From Imbricaverruca yamaguchii (Eukaryota; Arthropoda; Thecostraca; Neoverrucidae), in NCBI GenBank assembly GCA_034440575.1, contig JAOTOL010001344.1:304501-368500 (forward strand): DNA of 64,000 nt, written 5' to 3'. Each line of letters begins with the position of its first letter. The stretch's first letter is position 1. The notes below the pieces were generated by a model that was given only the letters and a program-made list of their open reading frames with translations, searched no databases and was not told the origin of the DNA. Below are positions 54,936-64,000 of this stretch, in pieces. The position numbers were made by a program, and so were the translations under genes.

Positions 54936-55244
54936 CCTGACGAACCAAGGTGAGGCTGGAGGGCGCATTAATGAGAAACCAGGTATGGCATTACATTCTG
55001 AACCGCCACCGTTGTCAGCAAATATTGACAGATCCGTCCCCACTGTTGGTCTTCTCCGGGTTTAATAACATGCAAGGTTTCTCACCTGCCAGTCTCGGTT
55101 GCCCTGCGCAAATAGCAATTAGTCAGAAGCGTATGGTTTCGTTCGTCATTCGTTTATGCGCGCTGCAGATGCTGAACAAAAAAGAAACGAAGCATGTCGG
55201 CGCCATTGCCAGCTCACGATTGAACGTGGCGTCGGGTAGCTGTA
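54936..55244. other. Unique spacer
   Basis: No gene recognised. Confidence 0.45.
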
Positions 55245-55612
55245 GACTGGTGTTCTCCGGTGGTGACGCTGCACCAGTCCCTCTGACAGTGGTGAGGCTG
55301 CACCAGTCCCCGTTCAGGTGGTTACGCCACACCAGTCTTTCCATCAGCGGCAACAGCTGCACCGGTCCCTCTCCCGGTGGTAACGCTGATCCAGTCCATC
55401 TTCGTGTGGTGATGTCGCACCGGTCCCTTCCGGTGGTAACGTTGTGTTCTTCGTGTGGTGATGTCGCACCGGTCCCTCTCCCGGTGGTAACGCTGATCCA
55501 GTCCATCTTCGTGTGGTGATGTCGCACCGGTCCCTCTCCCGGTGGTAACGCTGATCCAGTCCATCTTCGTGTGGTGATGTCGCACCAGTCCGCCCGCTGA
55601 TGATGACACTGC
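55245..55612. repeat. ~58-bp tandem repeat with shorter leading units
   Basis: GGTGGTAACG recurs at 55376, 55432, 55483 and 55541 (spacings 56, 51 and 58). Each full unit includes CTGATCCAGTCCATCTTCG and TGTGGTGATGTCGCACC. The first part (55245-55370) has shorter, diverged units. Confidence 0.9.
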
Positions 55613-56160
55613 ACCATTCCCTCCCGTGGTGGTTGAACAAACCTGCCACGTTTGTAGTGATGGTGCTGCACCAATGTCATTGCGTAAACCTCTCTGGCAA
55701 TCACCATGCACTAACATTCTTTCATATTGCAGCATCGGTTTTCGTAAGTCTTTTACGTTTGGAAGTGCAATGGTATATTGATAACCTCAATATATGCCTG
55801 AATATATTACACCACCAAGAAACATTGTGAAATGAGCATCCAAAGTACCCAGACAACGAGAACACCCGCATCATTAAAAGACAGTGCCTATAAGCCGTCT
55901 AGAAGATAGCGTCTTCAAATTCTTAAAAAGATACCATTCTGACCTGGGATCTCATGCAACACTTTTGATTTGCATATGTGGAGAAACGCAGAACACGTGG
56001 CTTTGTGCATTATGGGATTTAAATCCTTCGTAATGGATAAATTATGAAAACATGACCATTCCCAAGAAGGCTGATGGATCTAGACACTGAAGCACCTGCA
56101 AATCCTTGATTCACCAGCCAAACCCAGTGACTTATTCAGTCGTCTTTATGGAAACTTCCG
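55613..56160. other. Unique AT-rich spacer
   Basis: No gene recognised. Confidence 0.45.
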
Positions 56161-56163
56161 AGG

Positions 56164-56214
56164 GACCGACATCAGACTCTGGGCCCATGTTATCGTCAGA
56201 GCAGACCCACAGCG
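56164..56214. repeat. Isolated copy related to the 56.5-kb array
   Basis: GACCGACATCAGACTCTG then ATCGTCAGAGCAGACCCACA matches the first unit of the array at 56510 but stands alone about 350 bp upstream. Confidence 0.75.
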
Positions 56215-56505
56215 TGTGTGTGTGTGTCATTGTGTTTGTCAGCCTGTCACCGTGTGGTCATGTCGGCTGTTTCCGGGTGTACGTTGTTGGTGTTATAGAT
56301 TTGTGCTGGGTTTCGGTGGAGGTGAACGGGTATGAGGAGCATCGTGGTGAGGATAGGACGGAGCGAAGAAGAACAAAGCTGGCTTGTTGAGGTGTGTCGA
56401 GGTAGAGCTGAACCGTCTTGAAGTTTGAAGCGTAGAGATGAATAGAGTTGAGTTGGCTTGTAGCAGACAGATAAGATGGTGGTTCTGGTCGAGGCTGCAG
56501 CTGGT
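56215..56505. other. Spacer between related repeat copies
   Basis: A short TG run at 56215-56228. Nothing else recognised. Confidence 0.4.
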
Positions 56506-56685
56506 GCGGAAGACCCACATCAGACTCTGCGTCACTGTCATCGTCAGAGGGGACCGACACCAGACTGCAAGCCGCTGTCAGAGGAGACTCACACTGGACT
56601 GCATGTCTCTGTCGAGAGACCCACACCCGGTTCTATTCCGCTGTCGACAGACCCACACCCTGCTGTATTCCGCTGTCATTGCTAC
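56506..56685. repeat. ~32-bp degenerate repeat, about 5 copies
   Basis: Units of ACCCACACCAGACTGCATTC plus CGCTGTCGACAG with considerable divergence. Confidence 0.85.
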
Positions 56686-56744
56686 TTTAACGAGTCACGC
56701 GGTAACGTAGTCTGCGCAGTGGCTCGCTGACAAATTGGCGGGTA

Positions 56745-57060
56745 AAAAGCGCGCGTGAGCTGCGGGCCGGTGTGTACTCGGTGTGCCCTCTCGGCCGGGC
56801 AAACACCGCACGGCGACGTGGTGTCCGACTCCCCCCCCCCCTCCGACTCCGGCACAGCACGGACCTGGCTGGGAGTGGGCCGCTCGCGGTCAGGCCCTTC
56901 CGTCCCGCCTTCGGCAGCTGGAGCGGCCCGCGTCAGCTGCCGTTGCCACCGAACACCGCCGCTGCTTGTTTGTGAGATTTGTGTGGGGCGCTGACACAGG
57001 CACACGACGAGTCGACGCCGTCGACGGTAGAAAGTCGCTGGCGGAACAGCGGCGAACGTA
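56745..57060. other. CpG island
   Basis: CpG-rich with a C run at about 56832-56843. Frames of up to about 145 codons on both strands are composition-driven. Confidence 0.55.
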
Positions 57061-57685
57061 AAACCAGTTACCCGCCTTTCAGAAGCTGCTAGACAGGGAT
57101 GTTGAAGATCTCTCATTAGGGAAGTGTCCGTGCAAGCCTTGTCAAACTTTTGGAGTTATTCTCAAGTGATTCAGGCTACACCTGAATAAGCATCGCCGGA
57201 AACGTGTTCTTCATTTCCAGCGAAATCAAAATTTTATTGATTGCCATAAATGCCGCATCGGGAATACGAATTGCACACTTGACATCAGGAACCATTCAGT
57301 TCTTACACGGGAAACGGGTGGATAGAGTTTGCACCAGTAAACATAAGGTATTCTTGTGGTACACACATCTATAAAAAGACACGAATATTATTCTGCCATC
57401 TCTGTTGGTGTTTGTGTCCTGAATTTTACTGTCTAACCTCTTACTCTACGAAGAGTAAGAAATTATTGACATGTGCCTCATCTTGGTAAAAAGCCAGATG
57501 CATTTATCCCGTTTAGCTGTGTCGTATTTAGTTGTTGCCTTAATACCAGAATATGGCAGCACTATCACTTAAGCAAGCGCCAATAAGCATGATGATGTGC
57601 ATTTATCGCGCTGAGCTGTATGGTGTATACTTGTTGCCTTTATACCACAATAAACGAGCACTGCCTCCTACGTGAGCGCCAATTA
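57061..57685. other. Unique AT-rich spacer
   Basis: A small 9-bp-arm hairpin TCTTACTCT/AGAGTAAGA lies at 57439-57460. TTGCCTTTATACCA-AATA recurs with variation at about 57535 and 57636. No gene. Confidence 0.45.
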
Positions 57686-57686
57686 G

Positions 57687-57740
57687 CATGATGATGAAGA
57701 TGAAAATGACGACGACGACGACCACGACGACGATGATGAC

Positions 57741-57837
<97 letters not shown>

Positions 57838-57897
57838 CCGATGACGACGACGACGACGACGATGACGACGACGACGACGACGACGACGACGGCGACG
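57687..57897. repeat. (GAT)n/(GAC)n trinucleotide array
   Basis: About 35 GAT units flanked on both sides by GAC/GAT mixtures. Frames read as poly-Asp, poly-Met or poly-Arg/Thr on the plus strand and poly-His or poly-Ile on the minus strand. None continues into recognisable protein. Confidence 0.96.
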
Positions 57898-58810
57898 AGC
57901 ATTATATCCTTTGATGATCACGGTGAATTAATATATTATTTCACAAAATGGAAGGGCGACAAGTCATTTGGAACCCCATTTGCGTTTTCGAAGGAACCGC
58001 AGATACTGATTTCACGAGCTTAAATAAACTATCCTTCAAGAGAAAACAAATTCACGCCACTTTACCACCACTCTCTCCCCTCCCCTCCCAATGGAAAACG
58101 CCGCCATGACCCATGTAGTCGATGCAAATATCTTAATGGTAAAAAACAATTGCACAGAGTGTACAATAGATAAGCTTAATACAATTAATACAATAGATAA
58201 GGACAATCTGATTATTTCGTTTGCTGAACTTAAGTGTCTTAAGATGGTGAGCGAAAAGGTATGTTATACAATTAGGTCATGCGCCCCCAGAGCCCGAACT
58301 AAAAGGCTGGAGCACACTTATTCGAGACATGGGTGGAGAAGTTTGAAGATCATTGGTGTGGCCCAATGCACGGAGGCAATGCTCGCTATCAATTTGAATG
58401 GCGGGCCCATCCCATAGGGTTGCAAATTAAGAGAGCATGATGTTGGTGGGGTCAAGGTAAAGATGATGGAGTCCAAGCCCCACCAAAAGCATAGAAAACT
58501 CTTCTGATTACAGATGTTGAAGTTGATTGAGAACATGTGCATTGGATGACATTCGCAATATCACACTTAAAATAAATACACCCATGTGCTGTCCCTAGCC
58601 ACTACCCCAGACCCCCATCCGTCCGTTTCACCCTGTGCGCTCACTGACTCGTAAGCCCGCGTAAATCCTCATCGACCCATCAATCTACCAACTGACCCAT
58701 CACTCTGTCAACTGAGCCGTCAACCCATCAACCTGCGCCGATCTTCACCTGCCGACAGAGGCGACCAAGAAAAACGCGCCGGAGCATAATTCGGAGGTCG
58801 CTGCCACGTT
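57898..58810. other. Unique AT-rich stretch, no gene recognised
   Basis: ACAATAGATAAG is directly repeated at about 58163 and 58191. A 108-codon frame (58091-58417) has no recognisable domain. CAACTGACCCATC-like words repeat loosely at 58655-58735. Confidence 0.5.
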
Positions 58811-58812
58811 AC

Positions 58813-59050
58813 CGATGGCCAGGAGCAACAGCGCAGAGGCGGACGTCCCGGGGCAAGAGGCAGACTCGCCGTCGCGGGTGGCGAAGAGCAACAGCGCAGA
58901 GGCGGACTCGCCGTTACCGGTGGCGAGGAGCAACAGCGCAGAGGCAGACTCGCCGTCGCAGGTGGCGAAGAGCAACAGCGCAGAGGCGGACTCGCCGTTA
59001 CCGGTGGCGAGGAGCAACAGCAGAGAGACACCGACTCGCCGTCGCCAGTG
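58813..59050. repeat. 42-bp minisatellite with two alternating unit types
   Basis: About 5.5 units with the core AGCAACAGCGCAGAGGCGGA then CTCGCCGT. Units alternate between TACCGGTGGCGAGG and CGCGGGTGGCGAAG endings, giving an 84-bp higher-order dimer. The 14-codon unit makes a SNSAEADSP-type plus frame of 78 codons and long minus frames. Openness on both strands argues against coding. Confidence 0.93.
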
Positions 59051-59079
59051 ATCCTATTCACCGTGGCCGGTGTGTGCGC

Positions 59080-59500
59080 AGCGAGTGAGTGTTTGACGTG
59101 GCCAGATGCTGGGCCGCGTCTGTTGCTGCTGCCGCCGCTGCCGTGTTTGACCGGCGCACACAGGCGGTCGGCGGGGCGATACCGGCGGCCGCCGGAAACA
59201 GTGGCCGCTGCCCATCGAGCCGGCAGCGGCAGCGGCGGCGCTTCCGGCGGCTGCGCGACCCCCCGCACTATCGGCACATCCGACAGCCGTGCGCCGAACG
59301 GCAGACGGCCGAAGAATGGCAGTTGTCCCCGGCCACACGCACACAGACGGGCCGACCCGCCGGCTGGCGCGGCGGGTCCTCTGCGCGCGCGGCGGCGGGA
59401 GGTCGCGCCGGGGGACGCCCTCCCAAGGACTGCGTCCACAGACGCGTCCGCGAACCGGAGCCCCCGCGGGATGTGGCCGGATCAATTATTCAACAGAGCC
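59080..59500. other. CpG island
   Basis: CpG-rich with GCNGCC runs. Overlapping 140- to 240-codon frames on both strands are GC-driven and extend into the adjacent 42-bp array. Confidence 0.6.
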
Positions 59501-60535
59501 AGGGTGTTTGAAGACATTCCGAAGGACCGTTCCTGTTGGCGTCGCCGAGTACAGTTCGCCAGGCTTTCAGCCGAAGACAGCCCACTTTCGGCAATGCGAG
59601 TGGTGGTGGGGTCGTAGGATGAATTGCTGACTGATTATCGTATGCCGTAGTAGATCAGATTATACGCTTGGATACACACATTTCATGTGAAGGTCCTGGG
59701 ACATAGGTGGTCACCGCGATCTAATCGATTATTTTGCGTACACGCTCAATGAAGCCCGAGTTTCGGCGCCTGAAGAATGCACAGTCGGCACTCAACACCG
59801 CCTAGGCAGAAGGAACTGAAATTTACAACTCGGTTGTGCATTTTCCATGTCACCTTTCACACCTTCCATGTGATGAAGCTTGGTCACGCAATTCTCATGT
59901 AACACGCTCGGTAAACGACTCGAGGCGATAGTGAATTTCAGCAGCGTACCGAGGCCAGAGGTTTCAAGTTATTAATCGCCACATATTTGTCTGTTTTGCT
60001 TTTTAGCGGCGCTACATTTCAAGGCCAGCTATGACTATTTCCCAGACCAGCTTTAAACTAATATGGGCCATTTAAATAAAGCCATAATGGCACCGACCTG
60101 CATTCCTAACAGGGTTCGTGGTCTTATGCCCCAGTTAATATTCGCAAGGGGCGTAGGAATGTCCGAAGGATGTGCTATTGAAACCGTGAGAGCCACGGCA
60201 CCCCTTCCGCCCACCCCGGTTCCTATGTCCATCCATATCTGTCGCACCCAGACATGCCTTTGCACCACCGTTTAATGTGTGAATGAAGTCATCGCAGATC
60301 AAGCAGTGTGCTGTGGGGACAGCTAACCGTAAGGCGGTGCAGCCTACGGTCTTCAGAACACTTCCCACCCAAAGTGAAGTTGTTCCACACGAAGCCCAAT
60401 TCGATCAAGACAGCATGGACACGGGCTGCTAGCGACAGACCTTGTTCTGCCCAACGTGGCATACGTCGTCGAAGAGCACACGGTGTCGAAATATGGCCTC
60501 GCCCGAAAGTAGCAGTGCTGTTCAGCCCAATACAC
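59501..60535. other. Unique stretch, no gene recognised
   Basis: All frames are under 80 codons outside the CpG-island edge. Confidence 0.5.
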
Positions 60536-60537
60536 GC

Positions 60538-60757
60538 CTAGTAGCAGCTAGTTGCGCAGCCAGTAGCAGCTAGTTGCACAACTAGTAACAGCTAGTTGCA
60601 CGGCTAGTAGCATCCATTTACACGGCTAGTTGCACGACTAGTAACAGCTAATTGCACGGCTAGTAGCACCCATTTACACAGCTAATAACAGATAGCTACA
60701 CAATATTGACAGCTAGTTGCACGGATAGTAACAGCTAGTTGCACAGCTAGTAAAAGC
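60538..60757. repeat. 22-bp minisatellite, about 10 copies
   Basis: Units of AGCTAGTTGCACGGCTAGTA then GC. Every third or so unit is diverged (CCCATTTACAC). Each unit contains GCTAGTT and CTAGTA, so the array is rich in CTAG and self-complementary words. Confidence 0.92.
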
Positions 60758-61180
60758 AATGGATTCGCCAGCTAACAATGGAACGCGGAAATGTGTCTGG
60801 TGCTAGTTAAATATCCATGTACCGTATACATTTAAGGCTTCTGGGTTCCATGCCGAGAGCATAAGACCGTACCCCATGATTGCATCCGATGTCCTTCGCA
60901 GTTGGCCGCATCAGCCACTTCCAGGTAGCATTACAGAATGCTGGAGTACCGAAATACTTCTTGTCTAGACCTCCGTGTCGATCACGACGTGGCCCAAAAT
61001 AAGTCGTACCACGGGTCGACGTTGACCGTATTCTTCAGAGAAATTGCCATCGAGCTCCGAGCAACCCCGCGGCGAACGTCGGATCAAGAGAAATGAGGGT
61101 AGCCCAAGAATTCCAGCCGATAAATTTTGGCCTCAAAGTGAAGTTAAACAAAGCCGGGAGACCGTACCATTACAGGCCTA
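60758..61180. other. Unique spacer
   Basis: No gene recognised. Confidence 0.45.
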
Positions 61181-61552
61181 ATTACCGTTTTTATGCCGCG
61201 CTCGGGTGATGTATGGAAATCGGCGGAGATTTGGACCGCTGCGCCGGCAGCGCGGCCGGGCGCGTCGCGCGGGCCCCAGTCGGGGCACCTCGGCGGCGGC
61301 GGCGGCCCGGTAAAAAGCCGGACGGACGGCGCGCCGCGTACCCGACGACAGCTTAACAGCGCCACCAGCTGTTAGTGTTTGCACTGGGCCGGGCCGATCG
61401 GCGCCCGGCCGCCAGCCCGGCCGCCAGCCCGGCCGCCAGCCGAGCCGCCAGCCCAGCGGCGCCGCCGGAACAATGCGCCAGGAATGCGGCGGGCCGCCTC
61501 CCGCGCGTCATAACTCAGGCGACACGGCCGCAGGAGGCCGGCGGCGGGAGCC
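61181..61552. other. CpG island with 12-bp GC repeat
   Basis: Very CpG-rich. About 61405-61455 holds four to five copies of GGCCGCCAGCCC. Confidence 0.6.
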
Positions 61553-61899
61553 GGCCACCGTCGCACGGCCACCGTCGCGCGGCCACCGTCGCACGGCCAC
61601 CGTCGCACGGCCACCGTCGCGCGGCCACCGTCGCACGGCCACCGTCGCACGGCCACCGTCGCGCGGCCACCGTCGCACGGCCACCGTCGCGCGGCCACCG
61701 TCGCGCGGCCACCGTCGCGCGGCCACCGTCGCGCGGCCACCGTCGCACGGCCACCGTCGCGCGGCCACCGTCGCGCGGCCACCGTCGCACGGCCACCGTC
61801 GCGCGGCCACCGTCGCGCGGCCACCGTCGCGCGGCCACCGTCGCGCGGCCACCGTCGCGCGGCCACCGTCGCACGGCCACCGTCGAACGGCCACCGTCA
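61553..61899. repeat. 14-bp minisatellite, about 25 copies
   Basis: Tandem copies of GGCCACCGTCGCAC in which the penultimate base is A or G (CAC versus CGC), giving a binary pattern along the array. The 14-bp period produces Arg/Pro/His-rich frames of 160-220 codons in all directions, which are artefacts. Confidence 0.97.
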
Positions 61900-62585
61900 C
61901 CCGCTTGCCGAGTCGGCCGGACGCTGAACATCGCCGTGGACATCCATCTGAAACGGCCGAACCGCCGAGTTCGCCACGCCGACAACTGCCGAGTTGACGC
62001 CATTGTTTGGCTACTGCGAGGCCGTCAGGCACCAGCACGGAGTCTGTAACAGATGGGAGTTGTCCAAGGAATTATGAGAACCTAGCTCATACACTGTATG
62101 CTCCTATATTTATTTCAGGGCTACGTTCTTTAAATGCATGCAAATTTCTTATTCGTTACAGACTCAGGGGTCCCGCCTGTGCTTGACAGTGCTCCAGTCT
62201 GTTCATACCCCTGCTCCTGTTAAACAATGCCGGGAACTTGGCAACTTCTGGTGTAGCGAAATTGACCGTTCGTGCGTATCATAGTTGTTCATTGGGATAG
62301 GAAGTCCAATATCAGAACCACATCATCATTCAACCAACGCTGGAGGCCTGATGTCAGACATCCGACGCGCAGACAGACCCAGCATTAGAGATGCATCAGG
62401 GCTCTAGAAAAACCCGACAGTCTGCCCAAACGTTCCCTACTGACGATCATCCACACTGCTGCGTCCATTCGCTACGCTACGCTAACTGCTCTCTTCTCAT
62501 ATGACATGTCATCTGCACTGCCCGTGGCTGACGATGCTCTGTTTCTGCTCCCCTCCCTCTCTTCCGAAACACCAGCGCCGTGGCC
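61900..62585. other. Spacer, no gene recognised
   Basis: CpG-rich until about 62020, then mixed. Nothing recognisable. Confidence 0.45.
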
Positions 62586-62590
62586 GCTCC

Positions 62591-62725
62591 TGCTCCTGAC
62601 GCCGCGCCTTGACAGTGCCGTTCTGTCTCTCCTGCTCCTGACCCCGCGCCTCGACAGTGCCGTTCTGTCTCTCCTCTCCTGATGCGTCAGTGCCGTTCTG
62701 TCATTTGCCTGACGCCAAAGTGCCG
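62591..62725. repeat. 42-bp tandem repeat, about 3 copies
   Basis: Two close copies of GCTCCTGACGCCGCGCCTTG plus ACAGTGCCGTTCTGTCTCTCCT (62591 and 62633), then two shortened copies keeping CAGTGCCGTTCTGTC and AAGTGCCGTTTTT. Confidence 0.9.
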
Positions 62726-62726
62726 T

Positions 62727-63270
62727 TTTTTTCTACCGCCGCCGCAGCGGTTTGCCCCGACACCGACACCGGCTCTGGGGCGGACACCGCCGCCATTGAG
62801 CGGTGTAATCCTGGCGCGGCCGCCCGCAGCTGCGGCGTTTGCGGCGCGGTCGCGCGCGGCGCGACAGGTCGCGTTTGTGCGCCTGGTGGGCCCGTGTCCA
62901 GTCGCCGCGCCGCTCCACTGCCGCCGCGGCCGCCGCCGCCGTCGCGCCGCGCGCCGCAACCGGTTTCTTTTTGTGGCCGGGCGCCGACAGCCGACCGTCG
63001 GCGACAATGGCGGCGCCAGGTGCGCGCCGACAATGTCGCCGACGCGCCACAGTCGCCGCCACACAAAGTGTCCCGTGTTCGGCGACAAGGCGAGCGCGGC
63101 CCGCCTAATAGAGTGTCCGATTCGGCGCGGTGATCAATGCGCCCCGGCCCCGCGCGGCGCGGCGTGGCGGGCCGGCGCAGACGACCGGCCCGGATTTCGC
63201 GCCGATTCAGCGCCAAATGCGCTTGTCCCGACGCGTTGTCCCCTGAAGGCCGGAGCGCTGCACTGAAACA
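62727..63270. other. CpG island
   Basis: The most CpG-dense segment of the window (GCCGCCGC and GCGCGGCGCGG runs). Frames of up to about 195 codons occur in nearly all six frames and are therefore uninformative. Confidence 0.6.
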
Positions 63271-63585
63271 CATTGCGCCCGTTGTGCCGCTCTCCGTCCC
63301 CCTGCTCGCATATTTCCGCGCTCTTTATCGTCCATCACGTCTCCAAAAGTGCGGCGACGCGGCACGACGCCGTGCACGCCGCTCCTTTATAGCATTTATC
63401 CTCATTTGCCTGCAGACGCTCGCATATCTCGCCACGTAATACAGTCAATTACCGCGGTGATTAACACCGCTGCCTGGTGGCCGGCGCAGAGACAATAAAA
63501 ATGCCGGGGAGGACTCCCGCGGTGTGCACAGCATGGGACGGTGGGAGGAGCAGGTAGGTACGCGGGTCGGGACCACCGCGGAGCT
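63271..63585. other. Unique spacer with palindrome
   Basis: The interrupted palindrome AATTACCGCGGTGATT lies at 63449-63464. No gene. Confidence 0.45.
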
Positions 63586-63589
63586 ACCT

Positions 63590-64000
63590 GGCAGTCCCGC
63601 GGGCAGGGTCTACCGCTGCTACCTGGCGCCCCCCCTCCCTCCACCACCCCCGACAGGGTCTACCGCAGCTACCTGGCGGCCCCGCGGGCAGGGTCTACCG
63701 CTGCTACCTGGCAGTCCCGCGGGCAGGGTCTACCGCTGCTACCTGGCGCCTCCCCTCCCTCCACCACCCCCGACAGGGTCTACCGCAGCTACCTGGCAGT
63801 CCGCGGGCAGGGTCTACCGCTGCTACCTGGCGCCCCCGACAGGGTCTACCGCAGCTACCTGGCGGCCCCGCGGGCAGGGTCTACCGCAGCTACCTGGCAG
63901 TCCCGCGGGCAGGGTCTACCGCAGCTACCTGGCAGCCCCGTGGGCAGGGTCTACCGCAGCTACCTGGCAGCCCCGCGGGCAGGGTCTACCGCAGCTACCT
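63590..64000. repeat. 35-bp minisatellite, at least 11 copies, runs off the window
   Basis: The unit reads GGCAGCCCCGCGGGCAGGGT then CTACCGCAGCTACCT. In the left half, 35-bp units ending CGCTGCTACCT are usually followed by a longer unit carrying CCTCCCTCCACCACCCCCGA. The right half is homogeneous 35-bp units. The array is truncated by the window end. Confidence 0.96.

Noticed and set aside
57640..57921. Poly-Asp, poly-His or poly-Ile tract proteins
   Set aside because: These are translations of a (GAT)n/(GAC)n microsatellite without flanking protein sequence.
62682..63273. Arg/Ala-rich frames up to 194 codons
   Set aside because: Open simultaneously in almost all six frames because the segment is so CpG-rich that stop codons are rare.

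Overview
This is a 64 kb piece of a nuclear genome from an animal, most likely an invertebrate. The evidence is the near-absence of long non-repetitive reading frames, CpG-rich islands alternating with AT-rich DNA, long (TG)n, (TA)n, (GA)n and (GAT)n microsatellites, a decayed non-LTR retrotransposon of the CR1/Jockey type, a tRNA-derived SINE and a piggyBac-like non-autonomous DNA element. I cannot place it to phylum from the sequence alone. I found no convincing host protein-coding exon, rRNA or functional tRNA gene, and no prokaryotic operon, CRISPR array or phage.

Layout. 1-720 is a CpG island, followed by a 32-bp minisatellite. 1.2-5.4 kb is plain AT-rich DNA. 5.4-6.8 kb holds a 21-bp and a 37-bp array. 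8.3-9.3 kb is a promoter-like CpG island with three identical CRE palindromes and an uncharacterised 249-codon open frame. 9.6-10.0 kb is a 15-bp array. 10-17.6 kb is mostly unique, with a SINE flanked by a target-site duplication (14.7 kb) and a Penelope-like motif (16.5 kb). 17.7-24.1 kb is packed with arrays (21, ~26, 41, 31 and 24 bp). 24.1-32 kb alternates CpG islands with arrays (31, 13, 43 and 47 bp). 34.25-36.25 kb is a reverse-strand LINE pseudogene. 37-43.8 kb carries 27-, 13-, 79-, 12- and 87-bp arrays and a TTAA-flanked 847-bp element (39.4-40.3 kb). 44-52 kb has compound microsatellites, three CpG islands and a 207-bp AT-rich duplication. 53.6-64 kb has further arrays (~20, 58, 32, 42, 22, 14, 42 and 35 bp), the last running off the end of the window.

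General character. More than twenty-five unrelated tandem arrays, with units of 12-207 bp, occupy roughly 10 kb (about one sixth) of the window. The longest open frames are artefacts of these arrays: stop-free units read open in several frames, often on both strands. Three non-random signals are not explained by the annotation: a large excess of short, nearly gapless perfect hairpins in the unique DNA; a strong over-representation of the octamer TGACGTCA, mostly as GTGACGTCAC; and a 13-bp array that forms a dense G-quadruplex-capable tract.

There is no gene cluster here to interpret as a pathway. The useful content is repeat biology and possible regulatory DNA. I do not see an undescribed multi-gene system.
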